A DNA stretch of 64,000 nucleotides from Solirubrobacter sp035555675 (GTDB lineage Bacteria; Actinomycetota; Thermoleophilia; Solirubrobacterales; Solirubrobacteraceae), in NCBI GenBank assembly GCA_035555675.1, contig DATMGH010000172.1, positions 1-64,000 on the forward strand, written 5' to 3'. A model generated the notes under the pieces. It did no database searches and was not told where the DNA came from. It saw only the letters and a list, made by a program, of their open reading frames with translations. The position numbers and the translations under genes are program-made. Positions 23,751-32,263 of this stretch are shown in pieces. Position 1 is the stretch's first letter, and each line of letters begins with the position of its first letter.

Positions 23751-24314
23751 CTAGCGCCTGGTCTCGTACCTGGTCAGGAGCATGCCGTCGGGAAACGCCC
23801 GGGTCTCCACCCGGTTCAGGTTCACCCAGTCGTCCAGGGCCGTGAAGAACGGGGTGCCGCCGCCCAGCAGGACCGGGTGGGTGACGAGCGCGTACTCGTC
23901 GATCAGCCCGGCCCGCATGGCCGCCGCGGCGAGAGTGGCGCCGGCGATGTCCATAGGACCGCCGTCCTCGTCCTTGAGCCGGGCGATCTCGGTGACCGCG
24001 CCGCCGGTGACCAGGCGGGCGTTCCAGTCGACCGCGCCGGTCGTCGAGGAGAACACCACCTTCGGCATGTCCCGCCAGCGGCGGGCGAACTCGACCTCCG
24101 CCGGTGTGACGCCGGGCTGCTGGTCGGCGGTCGGCCAGTGCGAGCTCATCGTCTCCCACAGCCGGCGCCCGTACAGCGCCAGGCCCGTCGCCGCGACCCG
24201 GTCCGACCACCACTGGAACAGCTCGTCGCTCGGCACGCTCCAGCCGAGGTCGTCGCCGGGCGCGGCGATGTAGCCGTCCAGGCTCACGTTCATGGCAAAG
24301 GTCAGTTTCCGCAT
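23751..24314 (-). CDS. Dihydrofolate reductase-like (RibD C-terminal domain) protein
   Basis: A 187-residue protein beginning MRKLTFAMNVSLDGYIA, the hallmark of the RibD C-terminal/YyaP-YwjB family. Further features are LYGRRLWETM, PKVVFSSTT and LIDEYALVTHPVLLGGGTPF. The family shares the DHFR fold and binds NADPH; it is not the housekeeping folA. The ATG at 24314 was chosen because the conserved domain begins there; longer starts enter the upstream hairpin. Confidence 0.88.
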   Translation of the reverse strand: MRKLTFAMNVSLDGYIAAPGDDLGWSVPSDELFQWWSDRVAATGLALYGRRLWETMSSHWPTADQQPGVTPAEVEFARRWRDMPKVVFSSTTGAVDWNARLVTGGAVTEIARLKDEDGGPMDIAGATLAAAAMRAGLIDEYALVTHPVLLGGGTPFFTALDDWVNLNRVETRAFPDGMLLTRYETRR

Positions 24315-24338
24315 GGCGTCAGCCTCTCGCACCCTGGG

Positions 24339-24383
24339 GGTGTGGCACAAATCGTGCGTCAGGCGCAAGATTTGTGCCACACC
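24339..24383 (-). terminator. Long two-tier hairpin after the MoxR operon
   Basis: Perfect 15-bp arms ggtgtggcacaaatc (24339-24353) and gatttgtgccacacc (24369-24383). The 15-nt loop holds a second stem (tgcg/cgca) around tcagg. It lies 6 bp after the VWA stop at 24389 and 24 bp before the DHFR-like start. It is notably AT-richer than its surroundings. A terminator is the plain reading; a mobile repeat or regulatory RNA element is also possible. Confidence 0.6.
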
Positions 24384-24388
24384 GAGGC

Positions 24389-25324
24389 CTACGGCAATCG
24401 CCCGCGCCAGCGCAGCGAGGTGAACGCGGCGCCGCCGAGCAGCAGCAGGCCCGCGGCGGCGAACCCGGCACTGATCTCGCGCTTCTCCTTGCGCGTCCCG
24501 ATGCGCGAGCCGAGCGTCTCGTAGACCGCGTCGAGCGCGTCGGAGTCCTCGGCCCGGAACGCGCGGCCGCCCGACAGCTGCGCGATCTGCGCGAGCGCCT
24601 CGGGGTCCGGCGGGACGTTGAGGACCTGTCCGCCCTGGCTGACCGTGCCGGCGTCGGTGCCGAGCGCGACGGTGTAGATCGGGACGCCGGCGGTGCGCGC
24701 CTCGCGCGCCACCTCGGCCGGGTCGCGGCCCGTCTGCGACGCGCCGTCGGAGAGCAGGACGATCGCCGCCGGCGGGCTCTTCTTGTCGCGAGTCCCCAGC
24801 GCCTGCAGCGCGCTCGCGAGCGCGTCACCGGTCGCGGTCCCACCGGAAGCGGCCAGCGACTGCACGGTCGTCTCGACCTGCGCGCGGTCCTGGGTCGGGC
24901 GCAGCACGGTGTACGGCGCGTCGGCGTAGGCGACCAGGCCGGTCTGCAGGGACTTCGGCACGCGCTTGAGGAAGCGGGTCGCCGCGGCCTGGGCGGCGGC
25001 GAGCCGCGAGGGGGAGACGTCGGTGGCCTCCATCGAGCCCGACGTGTCGGTCACCAGCATCACGCTGGCCTTCTCCACGGGCACGGCGACGGTCGCCTCC
25101 GGCCGCGCGAGCGCGGTGACGAGCCCGGCCAGCGAGAGGCACAGCAGCGCGGGCGGGACGATCCGCCGCACGCGACCGCTCCGGCCGACCACCGCGGCGA
25201 CCGTCGCCGCCGCCGGGAAGCGCACGACGTAGCGCGCCGGGCGCCGGCGGGCGCGCCACAGCGCGGCGAGCGCGAGCGGGATCGCGATCAGGCCGAGCAG
25301 GAACAGCGGCGCTTGGAAGCTCAT
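24389..25324 (-). CDS. Membrane-anchored von Willebrand factor A protein (BatA-like)
   Basis: A 311-residue protein with an N-terminal helix (about 6-24), a second helix (about 57-73), a VWA domain with the MIDAS DTSGSM (Asp93 onward) and GGTATGDALASAL, and a C-terminal helix. This is the Aerotolerance/BatA layout. It is the third gene of a MoxR-DUF58-VWA operon with 4-bp overlaps. In other bacteria MoxR ATPases and VWA proteins act together as metal-dependent chaperones of envelope or enzyme complexes; the client here is unknown. A close paralogue lies at 32448-33374. Confidence 0.92.
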   Translation of the reverse strand: MSFQAPLFLLGLIAIPLALAALWRARRRPARYVVRFPAAATVAAVVGRSGRVRRIVPPALLCLSLAGLVTALARPEATVAVPVEKASVMLVTDTSGSMEATDVSPSRLAAAQAAATRFLKRVPKSLQTGLVAYADAPYTVLRPTQDRAQVETTVQSLAASGGTATGDALASALQALGTRDKKSPPAAIVLLSDGASQTGRDPAEVAREARTAGVPIYTVALGTDAGTVSQGGQVLNVPPDPEALAQIAQLSGGRAFRAEDSDALDAVYETLGSRIGTRKEKREISAGFAAAGLLLLGGAAFTSLRWRGRLP

Positions 25325-26280
25325 CGCAGGCTCCTTCCGAGCGCGCGCAGCCAGTCGCCGTCGGTGCTGATCTCGACGTGGCGGGCGCCGGCGGCGCGCA
25401 GGTGGGACTTCACGGCGTCGCGGCGCGCGAGCTCGGCGGCGGCGAAGCGGCGCCGCAGCTCGGCGCTCGACGAGTCGGCTTCGACGCGCGCGCCGGTCTC
25501 CGGATCGACGAGCACCAGGTGCCCGACGTCCGGCAGCGTCGCTTCACGCGGGTCGACGACCTCGACCGCGAGCACGTCGTGGCGGGTACCGAGCGCGGCC
25601 AGCGCTCGCGCCCAGGGGGGACGACGGTGCGCGGCCGGGTCTCCGAACCCGGCCGCGCCGTCGTCCGCACCGGCGGCCAGCGCGCCGGTCTCCCCTTCGC
25701 GGAAGTCGGATACGACGACGACCAGCCCGGGCCCGCGCGTGAGCCGGCCGACCTGGCGCAGGCTGGCCGCGAGCGCGTCCTGCGGGACGTAGCCGTCCGG
25801 CGCGACGCCCGCGGTCAGCGCGCGCCGGAGCGCGAGCAGCTGCGTGCGGCCGCCGCGCGGCGGCAGGCGGCGCGGCTCCGGCGTCCCGCACGTGAGCAGG
25901 CCGACCCGGCCGGCGCGGCGCACGGCCAGCCGGCCGATCACCAGCCCGACGCCCTCCGCGACGTCGGACTTCAAGCGGTCCGCGGTACCGAACGCCATCG
26001 ACGCCGAGACGTCGACCACCAGCCACGTCGTAAGGGTCCGCTCGGGCACGTGGTCGCGCACGTGCGGGACGCCGGTGCGGGCGCTCGCGGCGGGGTCGAT
26101 CCAGCGCACGTCGTCGCCGTACTGGTACGGGCGGATCTGCTGGATCTCCGTGCCGGTCCCGCGCCCGTTGGCGCGGTGCTCGCCCGGCAGCGCCCCGGAG
26201 CCGCGGCGCGCGATCACGAGGTCGAGCGCCTCGACCAGCGCGCCCTGGATCTCACCCGGGCCCTGGCTGCCGGCGGTCAT
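25321..26280 (-). CDS. DUF58 protein (MoxR-associated)
   Basis: A 319-residue soluble protein. The core motif IRPYQYGDDVRWIDP (about 50-65) defines DUF58, and the following part is VWA-like (TWLVVDVSASMAFG with DxSxS near 93-97; VVVVSDFREG). It is coupled by ATGA overlaps to the upstream MoxR ATPase and the downstream VWA gene. No membrane segments are present, so it should act in the cytoplasm with MoxR. Family assignment is firm; biochemical role unknown. Confidence 0.93.
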   Translation of the reverse strand: MTAGSQGPGEIQGALVEALDLVIARRGSGALPGEHRANGRGTGTEIQQIRPYQYGDDVRWIDPAASARTGVPHVRDHVPERTLTTWLVVDVSASMAFGTADRLKSDVAEGVGLVIGRLAVRRAGRVGLLTCGTPEPRRLPPRGGRTQLLALRRALTAGVAPDGYVPQDALAASLRQVGRLTRGPGLVVVVSDFREGETGALAAGADDGAAGFGDPAAHRRPPWARALAALGTRHDVLAVEVVDPREATLPDVGHLVLVDPETGARVEADSSSAELRRRFAAAELARRDAVKSHLRAAGARHVEISTDGDWLRALGRSLR

Positions 26281-27275
26281 GCCGCGAGCGGTTCCGCCCG
26301 GACGCCCCCGACCGTGTCCAGGATGCGCGTGAGCAGGTCGTCGGGGGAGACGCCGTCGCCGAGCGCGTCGTAGCTGAGCACGAGGCGGTGGCGCAGGACG
26401 TCCGCGGCGAGGTCGGCGACGTCCTCGGCCACGACGTGGTTACGGCCGCGCAGCAGCGCGAGCGCCTGAGCGGCCTGGATCGCGCCGATCGGTCCGCGCG
26501 GCGAGGACCCGTACTCGATCAGGCCGTCGAGCTCGTGCAGGCCGTAGCGGGCGGGACGGCGCGTCGCGTCCGCCAGCGCGACCGCGTACGCGATCACGTC
26601 GCGGTCGACGAAGACCTCGCGGGCGACGGCGCGGTAGCGCTCCAGCGCGTCGATCGGCACGCGCTCGCGGACCTCGACCGGCTTGCCGATCGCGCGGCCG
26701 ACGACCGCGGACTCCTCGCCGACGGTCGGGTAGTCGACGACGAGCTTGAACAGGAACCGGTCGACCTGGGCCTCGGGCAGCGGGTACGTGCCCTCGGACT
26801 CGATCGGGTTCTGCGTGGCGAGCACGAGGAACGGCTTCGGCAGCGGGTACGTCTCGCCGGCGATCGTCACCTGGCGTTCCTGCATGACCTCGAGCAGCGC
26901 GGACTGGACCTTGGCGGGCGCGCGGTTGATCTCGTCCGCGAGCAGGAAGTTGCCGAACACCGGGCCGAGCTCGGTGTCGAAGCGGCCCGTGTCCGGGCGG
27001 TAGATGCGCGTGCCGACGAGGTCCGACGGGACGAGGTCCGGGGTGAACTGGACGCGCCGGAAGCTGCCGCCGAGAACCTGCGCGAGCGTCTTGACCGTGA
27101 GTGTCTTGGCCAGGCCGGGGACGCCCTCGAGCAGCACGTGACCGCCGGCCAGCAGCGCCACCAGCAGGCGCTCGAGCATCGCGTCCTGACCCACGATCAC
27201 CCGCTTGAGCTCGTACAGCGCGTCCTCGAGCCCGGCCCGCGGGTCCTCGATCATCTCGGTCTGCTCCGTCGTCAT
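26277..27275 (-). CDS. moxR: MoxR-family AAA+ ATPase
   Basis: A 332-residue AAA_3 ATPase. Walker A EGVPGLAKT is at 50-58, Walker B FLLADEINRAPAK near 115, sensor 1 ATQNP near 157 and a C-terminal lid (DVLRHRLVLSYDAL). It remodels partner proteins with DUF58 and VWA proteins encoded immediately downstream. The ATG at 27275 is favoured: longer in-frame starts reach into the divergent response-regulator gene. An upstream block shared with the htrA promoter suggests common control. Confidence 0.94.
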   Translation of the reverse strand: MTTEQTEMIEDPRAGLEDALYELKRVIVGQDAMLERLLVALLAGGHVLLEGVPGLAKTLTVKTLAQVLGGSFRRVQFTPDLVPSDLVGTRIYRPDTGRFDTELGPVFGNFLLADEINRAPAKVQSALLEVMQERQVTIAGETYPLPKPFLVLATQNPIESEGTYPLPEAQVDRFLFKLVVDYPTVGEESAVVGRAIGKPVEVRERVPIDALERYRAVAREVFVDRDVIAYAVALADATRRPARYGLHELDGLIEYGSSPRGPIGAIQAAQALALLRGRNHVVAEDVADLAADVLRHRLVLSYDALGDGVSPDDLLTRILDTVGGVRAEPLAA

Positions 27276-27298
27276 GCCGTCGAGGCTGGCAACACATT

Positions 27299-27336
27299 CG
27301 TCAGATCCGCATAAGCGCCGTTGAGGGAGCCTTGAG
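27299..27336. promoter_or_regulatory. Regulatory block A between moxR and the two-component system
   Basis: On the plus strand, cgtcagatccgcataagc (27299-27316) is followed by gcgccgttga and by two direct TTGAG repeats 11 bp apart (27321-27325, 27332-27336), the spacing used by OmpR/PhoB-type regulators. Read toward moxR, it includes a TATGCG that could be a -10. A near copy is found at 34524-34569. Confidence 0.6.
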
Positions 27337-27346
27337 CAGTCGTTCC

Positions 27347-27352
27347 TAGGTT
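27347..27352 (+). promoter_or_regulatory. Putative -10 of the two-component operon
   Basis: TAGGTT, 7 nt before the ATG at 27360 and about 10 bp after the TTGAG direct repeats, which would then occupy the -35 region, as for an autoactivated OmpR-type promoter. Confidence 0.55.
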
Positions 27353-27359
27353 GCCTGGC

Positions 27360-28013
27360 ATGCGAATCCTGGTGGCTGAGGACGAGCCGCGGATCGCCTC
27401 CGCCGTCGCGCGCGGGCTGCGGCGCGAGGGGATGGCGGTCGACGTGGCGGGCGACGGTGCCGTGGCGCTCTACAAGGCGCGCGTGCATCCTTACGACGTG
27501 GTTGTGCTCGACCGCGACCTTCCCGAGCTGCACGGCGACGACGTGTGCCGCACGTTGAGCGCGGAGCAGCCGCGGACCAAAGTGCTGATGCTGACCGCGG
27601 CGCGCACGACCGACGAGCTGGTCGCGGGGCTGTCGCTCGGCGCCGACGACTACCTGACGAAGCCGTTCCGGTTCGCGGAGCTGGTCGCGCGGCTGCGAGC
27701 GCTCGGGCGCCGGACGGGCGACGCGCGGCCGCCGGTGCTGTCGGCCGGCGAGGTGGAGCTCGACCCGGCGCGGCGGGTCGCGACGCGCGGCGGGCAGCCG
27801 CTGGACCTGACGCTGAAGGAGTTCGCGGTGCTGGAAGCGCTGCTGGAGGCCGACGGCGCGGTCGTGACGCCGGAGGCGCTGCTCGAGCGCGCGTGGGACG
27901 AGCACCTCGACCCGCTCTCGAACATCGTGCGCATGACGGTGATGACGCTGCGGCGCAAGCTGGGCGAGCCGGCGCTGATCCAGACGGTCCGCGGGAGCGG
28001 ATACCGGATTTGA
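27360..28013 (+). CDS. OmpR-family response regulator
   Basis: A 217-residue regulator. The receiver has acidic Glu7-Asp8, phospho-acceptor Asp51 (VVVLDRDLPELHGD), Thr79 and Lys101 (TKPF). The C-terminal winged helix (about 124-217: GGQPLDLTLKEFAVLEALLE, SNIVRMTVMTLRRKLG, TVRGSGYRI) binds DNA. It overlaps the kinase gene by 4 bp (TTGA). It is divergent from moxR, and repeats in the shared intergenic region suggest autoregulation and control of moxR. Confidence 0.95.
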   Translation: MRILVAEDEPRIASAVARGLRREGMAVDVAGDGAVALYKARVHPYDVVVLDRDLPELHGDDVCRTLSAEQPRTKVLMLTAARTTDELVAGLSLGADDYLTKPFRFAELVARLRALGRRTGDARPPVLSAGEVELDPARRVATRGGQPLDLTLKEFAVLEALLEADGAVVTPEALLERAWDEHLDPLSNIVRMTVMTLRRKLGEPALIQTVRGSGYRI

Positions 28014-28924
28014 CCGCCCAGGTCCGTGTCCGCCTGACGGCGACCTACGGCGGCGTCTTCGTCGTCCTGGTCGCCGCGCTGCTCGGCGTCTCCTACTGGC
28101 TGATGGCCCGTCACCTCGGGCGCACGCTCGACCCGTTCGAGGCGTCGGTCGCGCTGGAGCAGCTGCGGTTCCAGTACCTGCTGGCGCTGGCCGGTGCGAC
28201 GCTGGTGGCGTCCGCGCTGGGCTGGGCGCTGGCGGGGCGCGAGCTGCGCTCGATGCAGGCGGCGTTCGACGCGCGCGAGCGGTTCGTGGCCAACGCGTCG
28301 CACGAGCTGCGCTCGCCGCTGACGGTGATCCGGACCGAGGCCGACGTGACGCTGACCGACCCGGACGCGTCGGCGGAGGACCTGCGGGCGATGGGGGAGA
28401 CCGTGCTGAGCGCGTCCGACGAGATGGAGGCGCTGCTGGACGGGCTGATGGTGCTCGCGCGATCCGGCCGCTCGCTGCCCAACCGCGAGTACGTCGACCT
28501 GGCGGCGGCCGTGCGGACCGCGGCGCACCGCGTGCGCGCGGGCGGCGTGCACGTGCGACTGGACCTGGAGTCCGCCGGCGTGGCGGGCGAACGGCGGCTG
28601 CTCGAGCGGCTCGCCGGGAACCTGATCGAGAACGGCGTCCGCTACAACGCGCCGGGCGGCTTCGTGGCCGTGTCCACGTCGCGCTCGGCCGACGGCGCGG
28701 TGCTGGACGTGGTCAACTCCGGCCCGGTCATCGACCCGGCGCTGGCGGCGCGGCTGGTCGAGCCGTTCGAGCGCGGCGGCCGCACGGGCCGCGGCGGCTC
28801 CGGCCTCGGCCTCTCGATCGTGCGCTCGGTCGCGGAGGCGCACGGCGGCAAGCTCACCCTGCGCCCGCGGCACGAGGGTGGCCTCGCGGTCCGCGTCACG
28901 CTCCCGGCGGTCGGCGTAGTCTGA
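28010..28924 (+). CDS. Sensor histidine kinase, cognate of the OmpR-type regulator
   Basis: A 304-residue membrane kinase with two transmembrane helices (about 14-34 and 56-76) and only about 20 residues outside, so it probably senses the membrane or a partner. The HisKA box HELRSPLTV has His98. The catalytic domain shows NLIENGVRYN (N box) and GRGGSGLGLSIV (G box). There is no full HAMP domain. The start is a TTG overlapping the regulator stop; no ATG or GTG is available nearby in frame. Confidence 0.92.
   Translation: MTAQVRVRLTATYGGVFVVLVAALLGVSYWLMARHLGRTLDPFEASVALEQLRFQYLLALAGATLVASALGWALAGRELRSMQAAFDARERFVANASHELRSPLTVIRTEADVTLTDPDASAEDLRAMGETVLSASDEMEALLDGLMVLARSGRSLPNREYVDLAAAVRTAAHRVRAGGVHVRLDLESAGVAGERRLLERLAGNLIENGVRYNAPGGFVAVSTSRSADGAVLDVVNSGPVIDPALAARLVEPFERGGRTGRGGSGLGLSIVRSVAEAHGGKLTLRPRHEGGLAVRVTLPAVGVV
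28917..28922 (+). promoter_or_regulatory. Putative -10 of the alpha/beta hydrolase gene
   Basis: TAGTCT, 7 nt before ATG 28930, lying across the kinase stop codon. It would allow the hydrolase to be expressed independently of the two-component operon. Confidence 0.5.
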
Positions 28925-28929
28925 ATCGC

Positions 28930-29721
28930 ATGTTCGCGAGCTCGGGCGGCGCGCGGATCGCGTACGACGTGACCGGCAGCGGTCCCGACGTCCTGCTGAT
29001 CCACGCCGGCGTGAACGACCGCCGCAGCTGGAAGCACGTGGTCGCGCGGCTGGCGCCGCACCACCGCTGCATCGCGTACGACATGCGCGGCTACGGCGAG
29101 ACGACGTACGAGCGCGAGGAGGGGTGGGCGCCCGTGACCGACGCGCTGGCCGTGCTCGACGCCGCGCACGCCGGCCGGGTCGCGATCGTGGCCGCGTCGA
29201 TGGGCGGGCAGTGCGCGATCGATCTGACGCTCGCGCACCCCGAGCGGGTGAGCCGGCTGGTACTGATCGGCACCGCGATCCGCGGCGCGCCGTACCCGAC
29301 CCTGAAGAACGGGCCGACCGCGGAGCTCAACGCCCAGATCGACGCCGCGGGCGACGACGTCGAGCTGATCGAGCGGCTCGAAGCTCACCTGTGGCTCGAC
29401 GGCGCGAGCGCGCCCGAGGGCCGGGTCTCCAACCCCACGCGGGCGCTGTTCTTGGACATGAACGCCCGCCCGTTGCGCGCGCCGGACCCGGGCGACCAGC
29501 GCGAGCCGTCGCCCGCGTGGCCGCACCTGGGCGACATCACCGTGCCGACGCTGCTCCTGCTCGGCCGCCTCGACGCCGAGGACATCGAAGCGATCAACGA
29601 GCAGGCGGTGGAGCTGATCCCGGGCGCGAAGATCGTCCACCTCGACGGCGTCGCCCACGTCCCGCACCTGGAAGGCGACCGCGCCACGCTGGACGCGATC
29701 GCCGCGTTCCTCGGCGGCTAA
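28930..29721 (+). CDS. Alpha/beta hydrolase
   Basis: A 263-residue hydrolase. The oxyanion-hole region is LLIHAGVNDRRSW (about 22-34), the nucleophile Ser90 lies in AASMGG, the acid is probably Asp in LLLLGRLDAED and the His is in GVAHVPHLE. A short cap region (about 130-190) varies among relatives, so the substrate (ester, lactone or epoxide) cannot be predicted. No signal peptide. Confidence 0.92.
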   Translation: MFASSGGARIAYDVTGSGPDVLLIHAGVNDRRSWKHVVARLAPHHRCIAYDMRGYGETTYEREEGWAPVTDALAVLDAAHAGRVAIVAASMGGQCAIDLTLAHPERVSRLVLIGTAIRGAPYPTLKNGPTAELNAQIDAAGDDVELIERLEAHLWLDGASAPEGRVSNPTRALFLDMNARPLRAPDPGDQREPSPAWPHLGDITVPTLLLLGRLDAEDIEAINEQAVELIPGAKIVHLDGVAHVPHLEGDRATLDAIAAFLGG

Positions 29722-29774
29722 CTACGGGCCGAGCCTCCGCGCGGCGCCCCGATGCGCGGCGCTCGCGCCGCGCC

Positions 29775-29780
29775 TAGCGT
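29775..29780 (+). promoter_or_regulatory. Possible -10 of the ABC exporter operon
   Basis: TAGCGT ends 11 nt before the ATG at 29792. The longer spacing would leave a few untranslated nucleotides, without a clear ribosome site. Confidence 0.35.
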
Positions 29781-29791
29781 CAGAAGTCGCC

Positions 29792-30703
29792 ATGACGGCG
29801 GCGATCGAGACCCGCGGGCTGGTCAAGCGCTTCGGCGCCACCCGGGCGCTCGACGGCCTCGACCTGACCGTGCGGACCGGCGAGGTGCACGGCTTCCTCG
29901 GCCCCAACGGCGCCGGCAAGAGCACGACGCTGCGCGTCCTGCTCGGCCTGCTGCGGGCGAACGGCGGCGCCGCCACGCTGCTCGGCGGCGACCCGTGGCG
30001 CGATGCGGTCGCCCTGCACCGCCGGCTCGCGTACGTGCCGGGCGAGGTCAGCCTGTGGCCCAACCTCAGCGGCGGCGAGACGATCGACCTGCTCGGCGCG
30101 CTGCGCGGCGGCCTGGACGAGCGGCGCCGCGCGGAACTGCTCGAGCGCTTCGACCTCGACCCCACCAAGCGCTGCCGCGCGTACTCCAAGGGCAACCGCC
30201 AGAAGGTGGCGCTGGTCGCGGCGCTCGCCTGCGACGTCGAGCTCTACCTGTTGGACGAGCCGACGTCCGGCCTGGACCCGCTGATGGAGGCCGTCTTCCA
30301 GGACGTCGTGCGCGAGCTGCGCGCGCAGGGGCGAACCGTGCTGCTGTCCAGCCACATCCTGGCCGAGGTCGAAGCGCTGTGCGACCGCGTGACGATCATC
30401 CGTGCCGGGCGCGCCGTCGAGAGCGGGACGTTCGCCCAGCTGCGCCACCTCACCCGCACGGCGATCGCCGTCGACACGGCCCGGCCGCTGGCCGCGCTCA
30501 GCGGCGTGCACGACCTGCGCGTCGACGGCTGCCACGCGGCGTTCGCGGTCGACGCGGACGCGCTCGCCGGCGTGTTGCGGCAGCTGGCCGAGCACGACGT
30601 GCGCGCGCTGACGAGCACGCCGCCCACGCTCGAGCAGCTGTTCCTGCGCCACTACGGGAGCGAAGCCGATGGCCGCGTTGCTGCGGCTCGCGCTGCGGCG
30701 TGA
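29792..30703 (+). CDS. ABC exporter ATP-binding protein
   Basis: A 303-residue ATPase. Walker A GPNGAGKST is at 37-45, the signature is YSKGNRQK, Walker B ELYLLDEPTSGLD and the switch region SSHILAEVE. The roughly 80-residue C-terminal extension is typical of ATPases that work with ABC-2 permeases for drugs or polyketides. It overlaps the permease gene by 35 bp. Substrate unknown. Confidence 0.94.
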   Translation: MTAAIETRGLVKRFGATRALDGLDLTVRTGEVHGFLGPNGAGKSTTLRVLLGLLRANGGAATLLGGDPWRDAVALHRRLAYVPGEVSLWPNLSGGETIDLLGALRGGLDERRRAELLERFDLDPTKRCRAYSKGNRQKVALVAALACDVELYLLDEPTSGLDPLMEAVFQDVVRELRAQGRTVLLSSHILAEVEALCDRVTIIRAGRAVESGTFAQLRHLTRTAIAVDTARPLAALSGVHDLRVDGCHAAFAVDADALAGVLRQLAEHDVRALTSTPPTLEQLFLRHYGSEADGRVAAARAAA

Positions 30704-32219
30704 CCGGCTGCGGCTGCCCGCGTACGCGCTCGGCGTCGCCGGGCTGTGGGGCGCGATGCTGGCGATGGAAGCGGCGTCGCCGTACGCCGCGCTGGCGGAC
30801 GAGACGCGGATCTTCGCCACCACCCCCGCGGTGCGGATCTTCGGCCTCGCGTCCGGCGTCGGCGCGGGCGCGAACATGGCGATCCGCGGCGGGTTCGTCG
30901 TCTCGATCCTGGCCGCGCTGATCAGCGCGCTGACCGTCGTGCGGCACACGCGCCAGAGCGAGGAGAGCGGGCGCAGCGAGCTGCTCGGCGCGCGGCGGCA
31001 CGCGAGCCTGGCGGTGGCGCTGCTCGTGGCCACGGGCGCGAACGTCGCGCTGGCGGCGGCGCTGACCGCGGCCGGCGTCGCGGCCGGGCAGCCGCTGCCG
31101 GGCGCGCTGACCGCGGGCGCGGCGATCGGCGCGCTCGGCACCGTGTTCGCGGGCGTCGCGGCGGTGACCGCGCAGCTGGCGTCGACCGCGCGCGGCGCGT
31201 CCGGGCTGGCCGCGGCCGCGTTCGGCGCCGCGTTCCTGGTCACCGGCGCCGGCAACGTGCTCGGCAGCGCCGATCCGACCGGCACGCGCGTGACCGCCGC
31301 CTGGCCGGCGTGGCTGACGCCGCTCGGCTGGAGCCAGAACACGCGCCCGTTCGGTGGCGACGACTGGCGGCCGCTCCTGCTCTCCGTCGCGACCTTCGCC
31401 GTGCTGACCGCCGCCGCGTTCGCGCTCGAAGCCCGCCGCGACGCCGGCGCCGGTGTGCTCCCCGTGCGCCGCGGGCCGGCGCGGGGAAGCGTGGCCGGAC
31501 CGTTCGGGCTCGCCTGGCGGCTCCAGCGCGGCGCGCTGCTCGCCTGGGGGCTCGCGTCCGCCGGCTTCGGGCTCGTGTTCGGCGCGATCGCCGGCCAGGT
31601 GACCGACGGCAGCGCCGCGAGCGCGCGGTGGTACGAGCGCATGGGCGGCTCGACCGAGATTGCCGGCGCCTACCGCGCGGCGATGGTGCAGATGGCCGGG
31701 ATGGCCGTGGCCGTGTACGCGGTGCAGGTGCTGCTGCGGATGCGCGACGAGCGGCTCGAGCTCGTCCTGTCCGCGGCGGTCTCCCGCGCGCGCTGGGTCG
31801 GCGCGCAGCTCGCGAGCGCCGGGCTCGGCGCCGTCGCGATCCTGGTCGCGTTCGGCGCGTGCATGGGGCTGACCGGCGGCGGGCCGCTGGAGCTGGTCGG
31901 CGCGTCGCTGGTGCAGCTGGCGGGCGTGCTGGCGCTGGGCGCGGTCGTCCCGCTGGCGTTCGCGCTCGTCCCGCGCCGGGCCGCCGCGGTCGCGTGGGCG
32001 GCGCTGCTGGCCGCGATCCTGCTCGGGCCGATGTTCGGGGGCGCGACGTTCCGGCTGCCGGAGCGGCTGCAGGACCTCTCGCCGTTCACGCACGTGCCCA
32101 AGGCGCCCGCGGTGGCGGTGAGCGCCGCGCCGGTCGCGGCGCTGCTGGTCGCGGCGGCGCTCGTCACGCTCACGGGCGTGGCGGTCCTGCGGCGCCGCGA
32201 CCTGGCCGGCGAGATCTAG
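30669..32219 (+). CDS. ABC-2 type exporter permease (two-repeat)
   Basis: A 516-residue membrane protein with about 12 helices in two halves, each starting with a cytoplasmic segment (LLRLALRRDRLRLPAYALG; FGLAWRLQRGALLAWGLAS). Conserved turns such as RHTRQSEESGRSELLGA and LLRMRDERLELVLSAAVSRA match actinobacterial polyketide/antibiotic exporter permeases. Its start lies inside the ATPase gene (35-bp overlap). It probably exports a hydrophobic compound; no biosynthetic genes are adjacent. Confidence 0.9.
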   Translation: MAALLRLALRRDRLRLPAYALGVAGLWGAMLAMEAASPYAALADETRIFATTPAVRIFGLASGVGAGANMAIRGGFVVSILAALISALTVVRHTRQSEESGRSELLGARRHASLAVALLVATGANVALAAALTAAGVAAGQPLPGALTAGAAIGALGTVFAGVAAVTAQLASTARGASGLAAAAFGAAFLVTGAGNVLGSADPTGTRVTAAWPAWLTPLGWSQNTRPFGGDDWRPLLLSVATFAVLTAAAFALEARRDAGAGVLPVRRGPARGSVAGPFGLAWRLQRGALLAWGLASAGFGLVFGAIAGQVTDGSAASARWYERMGGSTEIAGAYRAAMVQMAGMAVAVYAVQVLLRMRDERLELVLSAAVSRARWVGAQLASAGLGAVAILVAFGACMGLTGGGPLELVGASLVQLAGVLALGAVVPLAFALVPRRAAAVAWAALLAAILLGPMFGGATFRLPERLQDLSPFTHVPKAPAVAVSAAPVAALLVAAALVTLTGVAVLRRRDLAGEI

Positions 32220-32263
32220 TTCCTGAGCACTTCGGCGTAGGTCAGGCGGGTGGCGTCGTCAAT

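Noticed and set aside
30669..30703. 35-bp overlap of ABC ATPase and permease considered a start-codon error
   Set aside because: The permease ATG at 30669 opens a normal N-terminal cytoplasmic segment that would be lost with later starts, and the ATPase frame stays normal to near its stop.
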